DNA of 64,000 nucleotides from Flavobacterium cerinum (GCF_004028155.1 NZ_SBII01000008.1:1-64000); one strand, 5' to 3'. Positions 1 through 10,288 are shown, numbered from the stretch's first letter. The notes: generated by a model from the sequence alone, not told the origin. Translations and numbers: made by a program.

Positions 1-887
1 AGATCGAATAATAACATGATCTCATGCGATGCAGGAGTTGTTACATTAAGATCTGAGATGATATGATCGTAAGCATATCCAATTCGTAGGCCTGGTGTAA
101 TTGCATAGTTTACCATAGCACCAAAGCTGTCATCCAGTCTGTAAGTTGCTCCAATCTCGAAGCGTTCAAAGAACAAGAAGTTTAATGACCCATCGATAGA
201 TGGCGACACATCAAAAGCTGACTTTAACATGAACGATGGTTTCATCTTCAGGTTATCGGTAAGTTGGAATACATATCCACCCGTTAAGAAGTAATGCTGG
301 GTTTCTGATCCAAATTTTTGATTTGCTGTTTTATAATCAAGGTGCTTGCTCTTAAGCATGTTTGGCACCGAGAAAGCCAAATAGTATTTTTGAGTGTAGT
401 AGAAAAATCCTGCTCCTACATTGAAATACGTATTATTTACGTTTTCGCTGAATGCCGGATCTCCCGGATCCGGAACGTGACCGTTACCAATATCACTGTA
501 CAAACCTACATCGTGCAGGGTTATACCTGCTTTTAAACCAAGGGCTAAACGGTGCTCGCCGCCTAGGTTAAGTGTGTACGAGAAATCGGCGTAAACGTTT
601 GTTTCTTCAACTGGTCCAATCTTGTCATTGATTACAGATAATCCTAAACCAACATTTTTACCTACCGGGCTGCTCCCTGAAAAGGTCATTGTTGTTGGAG
701 AATCTTCAATGTCAACCCATTGCTTACGGTATAACAAACCGAAAGACAGGTTTTCCTTGGAACCTGCATAAGCAGGGTTAATCACATTCATGTTATACAT
801 GTACTGTGTGTAATGCGGATCCTGTTGGGCTGTCGCATCTGCGAGCCCGCCAAGAGCCAATAATGCTGCAAGGTAAATTTTCTTCAT
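1..887 (-). CDS. PorP/SprF family type IX secretion membrane protein (3' end cut off by window)
   Basis: Translating the minus strand from the ATG at 885-887 gives a signal peptide (MKKIYLAALLALGGLADA) followed by the classic PorP/SprF opening QDPHYTQYMYNMNVINPAYAG, here in the form QQDPHYTQYMYNMNVINPAY. Later beta-barrel segments such as GLGLSVINDKIGP and LRIGYAYD are also typical. No stop codon is reached before base 1, so about 295 residues are visible. Family members are outer-membrane barrels; SprF is needed to export the gliding adhesin SprB, and relatives lie next to genes for T9SS cargo with type B sorting domains. Here it lies 147 bases downstream of such a gene on the same strand, so the two are probably co-expressed and this protein probably helps export or anchor that cargo (inference). 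Confidence 0.93.
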   Translation of the reverse strand, partial: MKKIYLAALLALGGLADATAQQDPHYTQYMYNMNVINPAYAGSKENLSFGLLYRKQWVDIEDSPTTMTFSGSSPVGKNVGLGLSVINDKIGPVEETNVYADFSYTLNLGGEHRLALGLKAGITLHDVGLYSDIGNGHVPDPGDPAFSENVNNTYFNVGAGFFYYTQKYYLAFSVPNMLKSKHLDYKTANQKFGSETQHYFLTGGYVFQLTDNLKMKPSFMLKSAFDVSPSIDGSLNFLFFERFEIGATYRLDDSFGAMVNYAITPGLRIGYAYDHIISDLNVTTPASHEIMLLFD

Positions 888-1034
888 GTGTGTGTTTTGG
901 TTATTATAAAATAGGGCTGGTCTAAAATACAATTAGATATACTTTACACTAACTAAGTAATTAGACTCAATTAATTGCAAAAGGTTTAATTGCATTTATC
1001 GTCCAGCCCTAATTTTTTTTAAATATTTAATTTA

Positions 1035-4000
1035 TTATTCCTGTCTGTTAATATAAACCCATCCTGTTATACTTTCTCCATTTGAACGTTCGATCATATA
1101 GAAGTAAGTTCCAGTAGGTAGTTTATCCCCATTACTACCTTGTCCTATCCACTCTTTAGTATAATTGGATTTGCTATAAACTTCCTGTCCGTAACGGTTA
1201 AAGATCTCCAGTTTTGCTACATCAAGAGTTGTAAGATCAAAACTATCATTCAGTCCATCACCATTTGGAGAGATACCACGTGGTACTAAACATGTAGTAT
1301 TGTCAATTTTCGCTTCTCCAATAACAGGACAGCTTTTTGGAGCTGCCAATGGTGTTACAGTAACATAATATGTATCAGGTGCAGTTACAACAAGTGTAGA
1401 ACCTGTACCTAATGTTACTCCGGCAGTATTTTTCCATGTAAATGCTACATTATCGACATTGTATATTTCATCGCCGTCAAACATAACTTCTAACATATAG
1501 TTACTACCCTCACAGCTTTCAACTATTGCTACAATAGGCGCAGCTATGATAGTAATATTAAACACATTTTCTGATGTACATTCCGGAGTTACTGCGCTGT
1601 GCGCAAATACATAAAGTTTTTGCGACGTTTTTATCTCTCTTCCAGCAGGCACTAATTCTCCTGTACCTCCAGGACCGGTATAATAGTCATTATTCACACT
1701 AAGTGCCGGCAGTACATATACTCCACACTCTATTACATCTGCAGGTGCATCAGCAACAGGAGTAGGTGTGATAGAAACTTTAACAGCATCTTTACCAGGA
1801 CATCCTAAATTATTCACGGTAACTTCATAAATACCACCTGTAGAAACAGTAATAGTAGAGGTCGTTTCTGTTAACGCAATACCGCCTAAAGTCCAAGTAT
1901 ATGTTGCATCTGCAGGATCATAATTAGCCGGTTCAACCGGTGTCACTGTGATCGTACCTGTAGATCCCTGGCATATAGCGAAGTCTTCATTAACTTTGAA
2001 TATTGGTGTAAGATCCTGTACAACAAGGCTAAATTGCTTAACTGCTACACAGCCACCTTTATTAACGATCCTTACATATATTATTTGTTCAAATTGCGTA
2101 ACGTTATCATAATTAGTTAATGGTAATGCTCCAAGATTTGCTAAAGCATCATCATTACTAAGGTGATATGAAACAGTAAATAGCGCAGCATTAGCTCCAA
2201 CAATTACCGATGTATTATCTGAAAGATTGAATGTTCCAAATCCATCAGCATCACATATTGTTAATTGTAATGGATTACCTGTAACGATTTCTATATCATC
2301 ATAGAACTCTACTCTAACAGTATCCGTAGTTGAACATGTGCCTCCAAAGTCTGCAACAACTTTGTAATCACCTGTAGAATTCACTACTAAATTTGGACCT
2401 GTCTCGCCAGGTATTACTTCTCCATTTTTATACCATACAAATGAATAATCATCCGGATCCATACCGCTTTCTATAGTATGTGTAGCACCGGCACAAAGAC
2501 CGCCGCCATTTACTAATGTTAAGTCCAGACCAAGGTCAACATTACCTATATCAAACTTACCGATCAATACTGCAGAATCATACCCTGGATCTCCCCTATC
2601 AGCAATAACCAGCTTAATATGATACATTTCATTTGGAACAACCTCACCTTCAGCAAACATCTTAACAGTATTACCGTCAAAGTTAAGTGGCGCAAGCAAT
2701 GGATCTGTTCCTCCGGTTGCTCCTCCAAAATTACCATAGTACTTATCAAAATAAGTCTCATTAACTGATTCGCAACCCGAATTAAACGCCGAATTCCTTA
2801 TAGTAACTACCGAAACCGGTGAATTTGTTTGCGGAACAAGAGCTAGATTAACTGTTTGTCCATCTGGTCCTGTAAGGAAAAATGCAAAAGCATCTGAATA
2901 ACCACATTGGTAAACACCATACTCGTTTGATGCAAAAATGAATGGGAACTTAATTTTATTAGCTAATGGTACAAAATCAAACTCAAGCACAGTCGCATCG
3001 TGATAAGTTCCCGGATTCAAACCAAGATCATTCATATAGTCCAGCAACTGTTGGTCACCTTCCCATCCTCCTTCACCTGATCCACCCATGTATGGTCCTG
3101 GAGCATCCATGGACTTACCTGTAGACAGAACCACTCCTTCTTCTAACTGGAATGCTGATAGGCCTTTCTCAAAACGGCCAATACCATTCACTCCAAGATC
3201 AGTACCTGTACTCCATGTAACGTTTTGAATATTCGCGCAAGAAGACTGAATTAATGTATTAAGAACGATATCTTCAACAGGCACCGTATCATCAACAATA
3301 ATAGATCTTGGAGTTGCAATACATATTTCAAAACTAGTTAGAGCATCCGGTTCCGGTGCCCACGTAGTATACACTAATACATAGTATTTATTCCCTGGTA
3401 TTAAACCCGAAATTATTCCGTTTGTATTTCCTCCACCTGAATTACTTCCACACCATACTTCGGTAAGGTTAGCACCACAGTTATTGCCTTCATAAACTGT
3501 AAATTCAGCTTCAACATCAACCTGATTACGAAGACTTATAATATGTTCAGCTGACGAAGCGGTGAATTCATACCAAACGTCATAATTTATATCACCCCAA
3601 ACACAGCTGGAATCAACACCAGAGCCTGTTGCTCCGGTTAATGTTCCACTAACTGACTGAAGACATTCAATGCCTGCATTTACAGGAACCGTAATTGCTC
3701 CTGCGCAATCGTCATTTTCAATTAACGTTATAAATTTAAATGGACCAGATAAAGTGCTGTTTCCATCAGTTCCTCCGCATAACGCTCTTACATAAAAAAC
3801 GTAAGGAGTTCCCGATGTTAACACTCCTGCCCACGCATGTGGATGAGCCGACACTATTGTACCTGGCGTTGTAGGTGCTGGAGAATCTATCGGTAGTACC
3901 CAAACTTCCCAAGATGCAGCATCTCCCATTTCTGTCCAGTCCAGCGTAACTGATGTAAATGTAACATCTGAAACTGCAAGATGTTGTGGTTTTGGACAAG

Positions 4001-7000
4001 GAGGTGCTTCACAAGAAACAAGACCCGCGAACAATATATCGCCCTGAGCTCCTTCGCCAAAAGGTTTAACATACACATCTTCCATAAATGGAGTATAAAC
4101 ATGAAGACCTTTATCATTTTGATCCCATCCTGTTTCATTCCATTTGATCTCTATAGGTATATTTGGACATAAAGCCACCTCAACCATATGGATATATCCA
4201 TTATCAGCAGCATCAAAAGTTGGCCCTAAGACAACAGCTTCAACACCACCTTGAGAAACAGTCATTGTGTTTCCTCCATAATTCCAGCCTTTTTTACTGG
4301 TTAATTCAAAGAAGAAAATACATTTATCTTCAGGATTACATGGCTCAGAGTGCATTAAATACGGACCAGCCCATTTACTGGTTGGCGTACTCGCACCTGT
4401 ACATATAACTCTTACATAATATTCATAATTCGTTGCCGGTGCCGGAAGCGGAGCGGCAATTGTAGGATTAGTCCCCGTTAAAGTTCCAACAGTAGCATCT
4501 GTAGGTGCAGGTAGTCCGGCCTCTACAATATAATACTCCCATTGTCCTGTTGCAGGACCTGTCCAGCCTAAATCGATAGTTGTCATTGTGCCGTTTGAAG
4601 CCGTTAAGCCTACAGGCGCCATACATTTAGGATTAAGACAATCTACAATATCTTCATAAATAACTGTATTTACACCATCTGTAAAAAACTCATGAGTGAA
4701 GATTTCCTGATCGAATGGATTAATGATAGAAAGTCCAACAGAACCATCCCATCCACCACCATTAGTCCAGAATACATCAAATGGAACACCTGTACATAAA
4801 GGAACAGTGATTGTTTGCTCTTCTCCTTCAGTAAATGTAGGACCTATAATAGCAACATTAGTTCCATCTTGTCTGATAGTCATAATAGCTCCATCCCAGC
4901 CCCCTTGCCATGAAGCACTCTTCATCACAAACTCGTAGTCACACTTATTTGCCGGAGCACATACTGATGAACTAAATGGAAATGGTTGACTCCACTCACT
5001 TTTATCTGTACTGGCACCCTGACATAACATTCTTACATAAAATTCATAATTAGTAGCTTCTACTAATGGACCTGCACCTATTACAGGATTTGTTGTTGCA
5101 AGAATTCCAGGCGTAGCATCTACAGGAGCCGGCTGACCTGCTTCTACAATATAGTATTCCCATTGACCGGTTGCTGCTCCATTCCAGCCTAAATCGACTG
5201 TTGTTTGAGTAGCATTAGTAGCTGTTAATCCTTTTGGAGCCAAGCAATAAGGCTTTATACAATCCACAACTACATCATACAGAACGGTGTTTGGAATACC
5301 TTGTCCTGGTAGTTTTTCATATATATCCTGCCCAAATGAGTTTTTAACACTCACTCCAACATTTGGTGTACCCCAAGAGCTTCCACCTGTATTCCAAAAT
5401 AACTGAACCGGCATATTATTACATAAAGGAACAGTCACATCAAGCGTAGGGATATCATTATTAGGCCCTGTCAACGTAACAAGAGTAATACCATTTTGTT
5501 TAACATCCATGGTATGACCTTCCCAACTGTCGTAAACTCCCCACATGTGGAAAGTAAAACTACACTGATCGACTACCTCACAAAGCATTGTGTTGAAATA
5601 ATAAGGACCTGCCCAAGCACTAAAAGTACCATTATTACAATCTGCCCTTACCCAATATTCATATGCTGTTGAAGGAATAAGTTCATCCCAAACATAATTT
5701 GTATTATCAGTAACTGCATCTCCTGTTCCAGAAGGAACACCAGTACCTTTTGGCTGAACCGCTAATCCCCATGAAGTAGCTCCGGAAGGGTTTGTCCATG
5801 ACAATTCTACCGTAGTCATACCTATGTTTGCAGCGGGAGAACCTACGGGTTCATCACAGGCAACAGCCTGTATCGTTAATGTATAAGGAGTTGTTGGCTC
5901 ACTATTACTGGAAATAACGATATAATAGTCTTCGCCCGTAGTTACATTGAATCCATCAAGAGAAATACTATTAGGCATATTACCGGTACCTCCATCAAGA
6001 CACGTGTGTCCAATATCAGCACATGATCCATATACAAATACTCCCGCAGACGGACCTATATTACTAAGGTCAATATTTATTTCTCCGGTAAAAGTTGCTA
6101 CATATTTGTAAACAACATCATTACCGCTCAGATAACTCTCCCAAGGACTGGTATTACAACCAGTTCCTGCCTCGCCTTCATATTCATCAGCAAAGTTGTT
6201 TGTATTATCTGTATCAGTGTACGGCAGTGCGGTAACAAGTAAAGGATCGGCACAAGTGTCACCTAACCCTTTAGTACAAAAATAAAATGCACCCACCCAT
6301 TGACTTTTACCGTCTGCACCACAATCTGAACGGACATAGTATTTATAACATGTGTCAGATTCCAAAACACCAGCCGGAACATGAAAAGGAAGAGCTCCTG
6401 TATGTGAATACGTAGGAATTCCTGTAGGAACGTCATCCTCTCCTACCAACTCGATATCCCATGCTGTAGCTCCTCCTGGATTAGCCCAACTAAGATCGGC
6501 TGAATTCAGACCAATATTAGTAGCTGTCAAAGTAAGAGGTGTAACACATTTTTTCACAACAGTAACATCGTCAATTAACCAACGGTCGCTATTAGCTGGT
6601 CCTGCTGCCATCATAAATGCAATACGTACCTGTGCCCCAACATAAGAGGCAGGTATCGATACCGCTTTTTCTACATAACTTGTCTGATCAGGATTGATCT
6701 GAAGTTCAGTCCACGTTTGCAGCTCGGTATACGAAGCTGGCGAGTTAAGATCGGCTGTAGGTGTAGCTGTAAGATTTAATATAAAAACCTTATAGATACT
6801 TCCCTGATCGCCAAGCTGTGTAAGCCTGGAGAAAAATCTAAGCTCTGGATCAGCTGGCACTGTAAATACCGGCGTAACCAAATAATCTTTAGGAATTCCA
6901 CCTGTACCCAGGTCTCTCTGAAGATATGCCGCACGCGCACCTGTATGTGCCGGCTGTTGAACAGTGCTGTTAGCAGCACCCTGGACCCATGTAATGGTGA

Positions 7001-7148
7001 GCCCAATGTCATTTTGCATGGTAAACCAGCCTGTCGCACTCGTGCCTGTTGGCGCGAGCGTAAAGCCCGTTTCAAATCCTTCCGGGAACTGAGCGTAGCC
7101 ACAGAAAGAAAGCAATGACATGAAAAAGATCAAAGTAATTTTTTTCAT
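1035..7148 (-). CDS. Giant secreted adhesin-like protein, FN3 repeats, choice-of-anchor L, T9SS type B sorting domain
   Basis: 2037 residues. The signal peptide is MKKITLIFFMSLLSFCGYAQ. Residues about 20-200 resemble a choice-of-anchor J/cleaved adhesin module (ending DRWLIDDVTVVKKC). Several fibronectin type III modules follow (for example LTASNGTMTTIDLGW, LTATNATQTTVDLGW), alternating with three copies of an unnamed Cys-bounded module. A choice-of-anchor L domain lies at about 1285-1540 (FPFIFASNEYGVYQCGYSDA), then Ig/PKD-like modules. The last 85 residues are the gliding-motility-associated type B C-terminal domain (PRGISPNGDGLNDSFDL, IFNRYGQEVY, LPTGTYFYMI). Such proteins cross the outer membrane by the type IX system and act at the cell surface in adhesion, gliding or polymer binding. 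The PorP/SprF gene downstream supports this. The exact ligand is unknown. Confidence 0.93.
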   Translation of the reverse strand: MKKITLIFFMSLLSFCGYAQFPEGFETGFTLAPTGTSATGWFTMQNDIGLTITWVQGAANSTVQQPAHTGARAAYLQRDLGTGGIPKDYLVTPVFTVPADPELRFFSRLTQLGDQGSIYKVFILNLTATPTADLNSPASYTELQTWTELQINPDQTSYVEKAVSIPASYVGAQVRIAFMMAAGPANSDRWLIDDVTVVKKCVTPLTLTATNIGLNSADLSWANPGGATAWDIELVGEDDVPTGIPTYSHTGALPFHVPAGVLESDTCYKYYVRSDCGADGKSQWVGAFYFCTKGLGDTCADPLLVTALPYTDTDNTNNFADEYEGEAGTGCNTSPWESYLSGNDVVYKYVATFTGEINIDLSNIGPSAGVFVYGSCADIGHTCLDGGTGNMPNSISLDGFNVTTGEDYYIVISSNSEPTTPYTLTIQAVACDEPVGSPAANIGMTTVELSWTNPSGATSWGLAVQPKGTGVPSGTGDAVTDNTNYVWDELIPSTAYEYWVRADCNNGTFSAWAGPYYFNTMLCEVVDQCSFTFHMWGVYDSWEGHTMDVKQNGITLVTLTGPNNDIPTLDVTVPLCNNMPVQLFWNTGGSSWGTPNVGVSVKNSFGQDIYEKLPGQGIPNTVLYDVVVDCIKPYCLAPKGLTATNATQTTVDLGWNGAATGQWEYYIVEAGQPAPVDATPGILATTNPVIGAGPLVEATNYEFYVRMLCQGASTDKSEWSQPFPFSSSVCAPANKCDYEFVMKSASWQGGWDGAIMTIRQDGTNVAIIGPTFTEGEEQTITVPLCTGVPFDVFWTNGGGWDGSVGLSIINPFDQEIFTHEFFTDGVNTVIYEDIVDCLNPKCMAPVGLTASNGTMTTIDLGWTGPATGQWEYYIVEAGLPAPTDATVGTLTGTNPTIAAPLPAPATNYEYYVRVICTGASTPTSKWAGPYLMHSEPCNPEDKCIFFFELTSKKGWNYGGNTMTVSQGGVEAVVLGPTFDAADNGYIHMVEVALCPNIPIEIKWNETGWDQNDKGLHVYTPFMEDVYVKPFGEGAQGDILFAGLVSCEAPPCPKPQHLAVSDVTFTSVTLDWTEMGDAASWEVWVLPIDSPAPTTPGTIVSAHPHAWAGVLTSGTPYVFYVRALCGGTDGNSTLSGPFKFITLIENDDCAGAITVPVNAGIECLQSVSGTLTGATGSGVDSSCVWGDINYDVWYEFTASSAEHIISLRNQVDVEAEFTVYEGNNCGANLTEVWCGSNSGGGNTNGIISGLIPGNKYYVLVYTTWAPEPDALTSFEICIATPRSIIVDDTVPVEDIVLNTLIQSSCANIQNVTWSTGTDLGVNGIGRFEKGLSAFQLEEGVVLSTGKSMDAPGPYMGGSGEGGWEGDQQLLDYMNDLGLNPGTYHDATVLEFDFVPLANKIKFPFIFASNEYGVYQCGYSDAFAFFLTGPDGQTVNLALVPQTNSPVSVVTIRNSAFNSGCESVNETYFDKYYGNFGGATGGTDPLLAPLNFDGNTVKMFAEGEVVPNEMYHIKLVIADRGDPGYDSAVLIGKFDIGNVDLGLDLTLVNGGGLCAGATHTIESGMDPDDYSFVWYKNGEVIPGETGPNLVVNSTGDYKVVADFGGTCSTTDTVRVEFYDDIEIVTGNPLQLTICDADGFGTFNLSDNTSVIVGANAALFTVSYHLSNDDALANLGALPLTNYDNVTQFEQIIYVRIVNKGGCVAVKQFSLVVQDLTPIFKVNEDFAICQGSTGTITVTPVEPANYDPADATYTWTLGGIALTETTSTITVSTGGIYEVTVNNLGCPGKDAVKVSITPTPVADAPADVIECGVYVLPALSVNNDYYTGPGGTGELVPAGREIKTSQKLYVFAHSAVTPECTSENVFNITIIAAPIVAIVESCEGSNYMLEVMFDGDEIYNVDNVAFTWKNTAGVTLGTGSTLVVTAPDTYYVTVTPLAAPKSCPVIGEAKIDNTTCLVPRGISPNGDGLNDSFDLTTLDVAKLEIFNRYGQEVYSKSNYTKEWIGQGSNGDKLPTGTYFYMIERSNGESITGWVYINRQE

Positions 7149-7349
7149 AAATGAATAAATTAATTAGTAGTTTATGTTTAAGTTCCGAAAATAAACAAAA
7201 AATCTCAACGAATTACAGCTAGAATTGCACATCCTTTAGTTTTTAGTTAAAAAAAACAAAATTACTACCATTTGTTATGAATATAAAAAGCAACTTTATA
7301 TTTATTAAGAATCGTCACAGAAACAATTCACTATAATAAATAGTCTTTA

Positions 7350-7357
7350 TATCTTTG
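7350..7357 (+). promoter_or_regulatory. -7 promoter element for lpxH
   Basis: TATCTTTG matches the Bacteroidota -7 consensus TAnnTTTG exactly. It lies 18 bases before the ATG at 7376. I see no TTG at the right distance upstream, so the -33 part is weak. The element overlaps the in-frame TTG at 7355, which argues against starting the protein there. Confidence 0.55.
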
Positions 7358-7375
7358 AGGCATCTTATAGCACTA

Positions 7376-8128
7376 ATGAATACAACAAAACGCATATATT
7401 TTGCTTCAGATCAACATTTTGGAGCACCAACAGCAGAAAAAAGCTTTCCCAGAGAGCAAAAATTTGTAGCATGGCTTGATGAAATTAAGCATGATGCCGA
7501 TGTTATTTTTCTATTGGGTGACCTCTTTGATTTTTGGTTTGAATACAAAACAGTAGTACCTCGTGGTTTTGTAAGAGTTTTAGGTAAACTGGCAGAACTT
7601 CGCGATAGCGGTATAATAATTCACTTTTTTGTAGGTAATCACGACTTGTGGATGGCCGATTATTTTGAAAAAGAATTAAATATTCCCGTTTATCACCGCC
7701 CACAGGAATTTACTTTTAACAATAAAACATTCTTAATAGGTCATGGTGATGGTTTAGGTCCTGGCGACAAAGGCTATAAAAGAATGAAAAAGGTATTTAC
7801 AAATCCTTTCTCGAAATGGCTGTTCCGATGGATGCATCCGGATATTGGTGTAAAATTGGCGCAATACCTTTCAGTAAAAAACAAACTTATCTCCGGCGAT
7901 TCTGATGTAACGTTCTTAGGGGAAGATAACGAATGGCTGGTGCTTTATTCAAAACGCAAACTGGAGACCAAACACTATGATTATTTTGTTTTTGGCCACC
8001 GCCATTTACCAATGATAATTGAAGTAGGCAAGAACTCATCTTATATTAATCTTGGCGACTGGATAAATTACTTTACGTATGGTGTTTTTGAGGGAGAAAC
8101 TTTCGAGTTGAAAGAATATAAAAAATAA
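7376..8128 (+). CDS. lpxH: UDP-2,3-diacylglucosamine diphosphatase (LpxH-type metallophosphoesterase)
   Basis: 250 residues from the ATG at 7376. An in-frame TTG 21 bases upstream lies inside the probable -7 box, so I reject it. Calcineurin-like phosphoesterase motifs appear in order: SDQHFG (Asp/His), GDLFDFW, GNHDLW, GHGDG and GHRH, which bind two metal ions. The enzyme removes UMP from UDP-2,3-diacylglucosamine to give lipid X, the fourth step of lipid A synthesis, on the inner face of the cytoplasmic membrane. The length fits LpxH. It is transcribed alone, divergent from the giant adhesin and convergent with the next gene. Paralogues of this fold occur in Bacteroidota, so the exact substrate is inferred from the motif set. 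Confidence 0.87.
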   Translation: MNTTKRIYFASDQHFGAPTAEKSFPREQKFVAWLDEIKHDADVIFLLGDLFDFWFEYKTVVPRGFVRVLGKLAELRDSGIIIHFFVGNHDLWMADYFEKELNIPVYHRPQEFTFNNKTFLIGHGDGLGPGDKGYKRMKKVFTNPFSKWLFRWMHPDIGVKLAQYLSVKNKLISGDSDVTFLGEDNEWLVLYSKRKLETKHYDYFVFGHRHLPMIIEVGKNSSYINLGDWINYFTYGVFEGETFELKEYKK

Positions 8129-8137
8129 GCCTAAAAC

Positions 8138-8491
8138 TTAGTTTTTACACACATCATTAATATAGTCGTACAAATCCATAGTAAATAAAGTTCCTTCTAC
8201 CAGGTCTTTTATTTGGAGAAGCTCGCTTTTAGATACCGCAAGATCTATTTGCTGTAATGGGGTTTTAAGTAAATATTTATGACAGCTTGCCCTATGGCAG
8301 CAGCCACTGCAATCCATTTCTTCGCAGGTATTTTCTATGAGCTGTGCAAAGGCTCTTATTTCATTAAGAGATAAATAAAAACCGGTTTCTTTAAAGATAA
8401 TCTGAACCCTCTCTGTTAACACTGTGTTGTCTCTTTTCCAATGGAATGCTACACCAAAATCATTAAAATATATTTGCTCAATTTCTCTCAT
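8138..8491 (-). CDS. Small cysteine-rich protein of unknown function
   Basis: 117 residues from the ATG at 8489-8491 (MREIEQIYFND). A TTG ten codons upstream is a less likely start. There is no signal peptide or membrane segment. A cluster of Cys and His in the middle (EEMDCSGCCHRASCHKYLL) could bind a metal or an iron-sulfur centre. The rest looks like an alpha/beta fold with the stretch VQIIFKETGFYLSLNEIRAF. I do not recognise a named family. It lies just downstream of recJ, 99 bases away on the same strand, and converges with lpxH with only 9 bases between them. Confidence 0.7.
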   Translation of the reverse strand: MREIEQIYFNDFGVAFHWKRDNTVLTERVQIIFKETGFYLSLNEIRAFAQLIENTCEEMDCSGCCHRASCHKYLLKTPLQQIDLAVSKSELLQIKDLVEGTLFTMDLYDYINDVCKN

Positions 8492-8590
8492 GTTAGGATT
8501 GATTTCAAACAAAAATAGCAATTATTTAAAATCATTCTAAATAAATAACAGAAATCTTTAGTTAAAGTTTTCAACAGGCTTATTACACTA

Positions 8591-10288
8591 CTATTCAATA
8601 CACTTAATATCCCGTAAACGCAGCTGCAGGCTGGTTTGTCCATTCCAAACATTTTCATCAATGGAATAAGCTGCATCAAAAGGTTCCCCGCTGCAGGCAA
8701 CATCCATTTTTGAAGCAAGGCCAAAACCAATAGCTGCAAAACCGTCTGAATCTTCTTGTTTTACAAATAAACGAAGGTGTGTAGCATCAGCACCTATAGG
8801 TTTTCCAAAACCGGAATCTTTTAAATTACGGCTCATAAAAACAGGCGACATATTACCCGGTCCAAAAGGCTCAAACTGCTGTAACAGCCTGTGGAATTTA
8901 GGTGTAATATCATTCAGTTCGATCTCAGCATCTATAGACACTTCAGGAATAAGCAATTCGGGATCTATAGTCTCTTCAACAACAGCTTCAAACTTCGCCC
9001 TGAAAAGTGGATACTGCTCTTCAAGCAATGTTAAACCTGCGGCATACATGTGTCCTCCAAATTGTTCTAAATGTTCAGCACACGCTTCAAGGGCATTATA
9101 AACATCAAAATCTTTTACAGATCGTGCCGATGCTGCCAACTTATCACCGCTTTTAGTAAAGACCAAAGTTGGCCTGTAATAGGTTTCAATCAATCGGGAA
9201 GCTACAATACCTATTACTCCTTTGTGCCAGTCTTCCTGATACACAACGGTAGTAAACTTATCCTGATCTCTGTTTCGCTCAATTTGCTGCAAAGCTTCGG
9301 CGGTAATTAGCTTATCCAGATCTTTTCTATCCGCATTAAGACCTTCAATTTGAGAGGCAAACTCTTCTGCCTGATCCAAATTGAATTCTGTTAATAGTTC
9401 AACTGCATAATTACCATGTTTGATCCTTCCCGCCGCATTAATGCGCGGTGCTATAATAAAAACTACATCAGTTATGGTAAGTGTTGGTTTCTTTACATTT
9501 TGAACAAGTGCTTTGATTCCGGGACGCGGAAAAGTATTAATCACTTCTAACCCAAATTTAGCCAGCACACGATTCTCTCCTGTTATAGGCACAATGTCGG
9601 CAGCAATAGCCGTAGCCACAAGATCTAAATAAGGTATAAGATCATTAATATCCTGATCCCGGTTTACCCCGAGTGCCTGAATTAGCTTAAACCCTACACC
9701 ACAACCGCAAAGTTCGTCATACGGATAACTGCAATCTTCCCGTTTTGGGTCGAGTACCGCAACAGCATCAGGCAAAGTATCGCCTGGCCTGTGGTGGTCG
9801 CAAATAATAAAATCAATATTTTTTTCATTGGCATAGGCCACTTTATCGATCGATTTTATACCGCAATCCAGTGCTATAATTAAGGAGCAGCCGTTGTCAT
9901 CGGCAAAATCGATTCCGGCATTAGACACTCCGTATCCTTCTTTATACCGATCCGGAATATAGGTCGCTACATTAGGATAATAAGAACGCAGGTAAGATGA
10001 CACTAATGAAACCGCAGTAGTACCATCTACATCATAATCCCCAAAAACAAGTATATTCTCCCCGTTCGTTATCGCTTTTTCTATACGGATAACCGCCTTG
10101 TCCATATCTTTCATTAAATATGGATCGTGCAGATCGTCCAGGCTTGGACGGAAAAAACTCTTCGCCTCCTCAAACGTTTCAATACCACGCTGTACCAGCA
10201 GTGTTGCCACAACAGCATCTACGCCAAGAACATCAGAGATATGTTTTACTTTATGAGAATCGGGTTTGGGCTTGAGGTTCCAGCGCAT
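8591..10288 (-). CDS. recJ: Single-stranded-DNA-specific exonuclease RecJ
   Basis: 565 residues, a normal RecJ length. The DHH-family motifs are present: FGDYDVDGTTA near residue 84, LIIALDCG, the DHH triad in CDHHRPGD near residue 164, and the DHHA1 glycine motif FGGHMYAAG further on. A C-terminal OB-like domain follows. RecJ degrades single-stranded DNA 5' to 3' with Mn2+/Mg2+ and works in recombination (RecF pathway), mismatch repair and base excision repair in the cytoplasm. The start ATG at 10286-10288 gives MRWNLKPKP, the usual beginning in this phylum. Its upstream region is where the accessory island begins, 65 bases away, so its promoter region may have been changed by that insertion. 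Confidence 0.97.
   Translation of the reverse strand: MRWNLKPKPDSHKVKHISDVLGVDAVVATLLVQRGIETFEEAKSFFRPSLDDLHDPYLMKDMDKAVIRIEKAITNGENILVFGDYDVDGTTAVSLVSSYLRSYYPNVATYIPDRYKEGYGVSNAGIDFADDNGCSLIIALDCGIKSIDKVAYANEKNIDFIICDHHRPGDTLPDAVAVLDPKREDCSYPYDELCGCGVGFKLIQALGVNRDQDINDLIPYLDLVATAIAADIVPITGENRVLAKFGLEVINTFPRPGIKALVQNVKKPTLTITDVVFIIAPRINAAGRIKHGNYAVELLTEFNLDQAEEFASQIEGLNADRKDLDKLITAEALQQIERNRDQDKFTTVVYQEDWHKGVIGIVASRLIETYYRPTLVFTKSGDKLAASARSVKDFDVYNALEACAEHLEQFGGHMYAAGLTLLEEQYPLFRAKFEAVVEETIDPELLIPEVSIDAEIELNDITPKFHRLLQQFEPFGPGNMSPVFMSRNLKDSGFGKPIGADATHLRLFVKQEDSDGFAAIGFGLASKMDVACSGEPFDAAYSIDENVWNGQTSLQLRLRDIKCIE

Noticed and set aside
318..536. 72-residue open frame on the plus strand
   Set aside because: It lies opposite the clear PorP/SprF gene.
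4000..5600. Spaced DNA repeats in the giant adhesin gene as a possible CRISPR array
   Set aside because: The repeats are ~650 bases apart, imperfect and in frame; they code FN3 and the unnamed module.
7355..7375. TTG start extending lpxH by seven codons
   Set aside because: The TTG lies in the probable -7 promoter box; the ATG at 7376 matches family starts.
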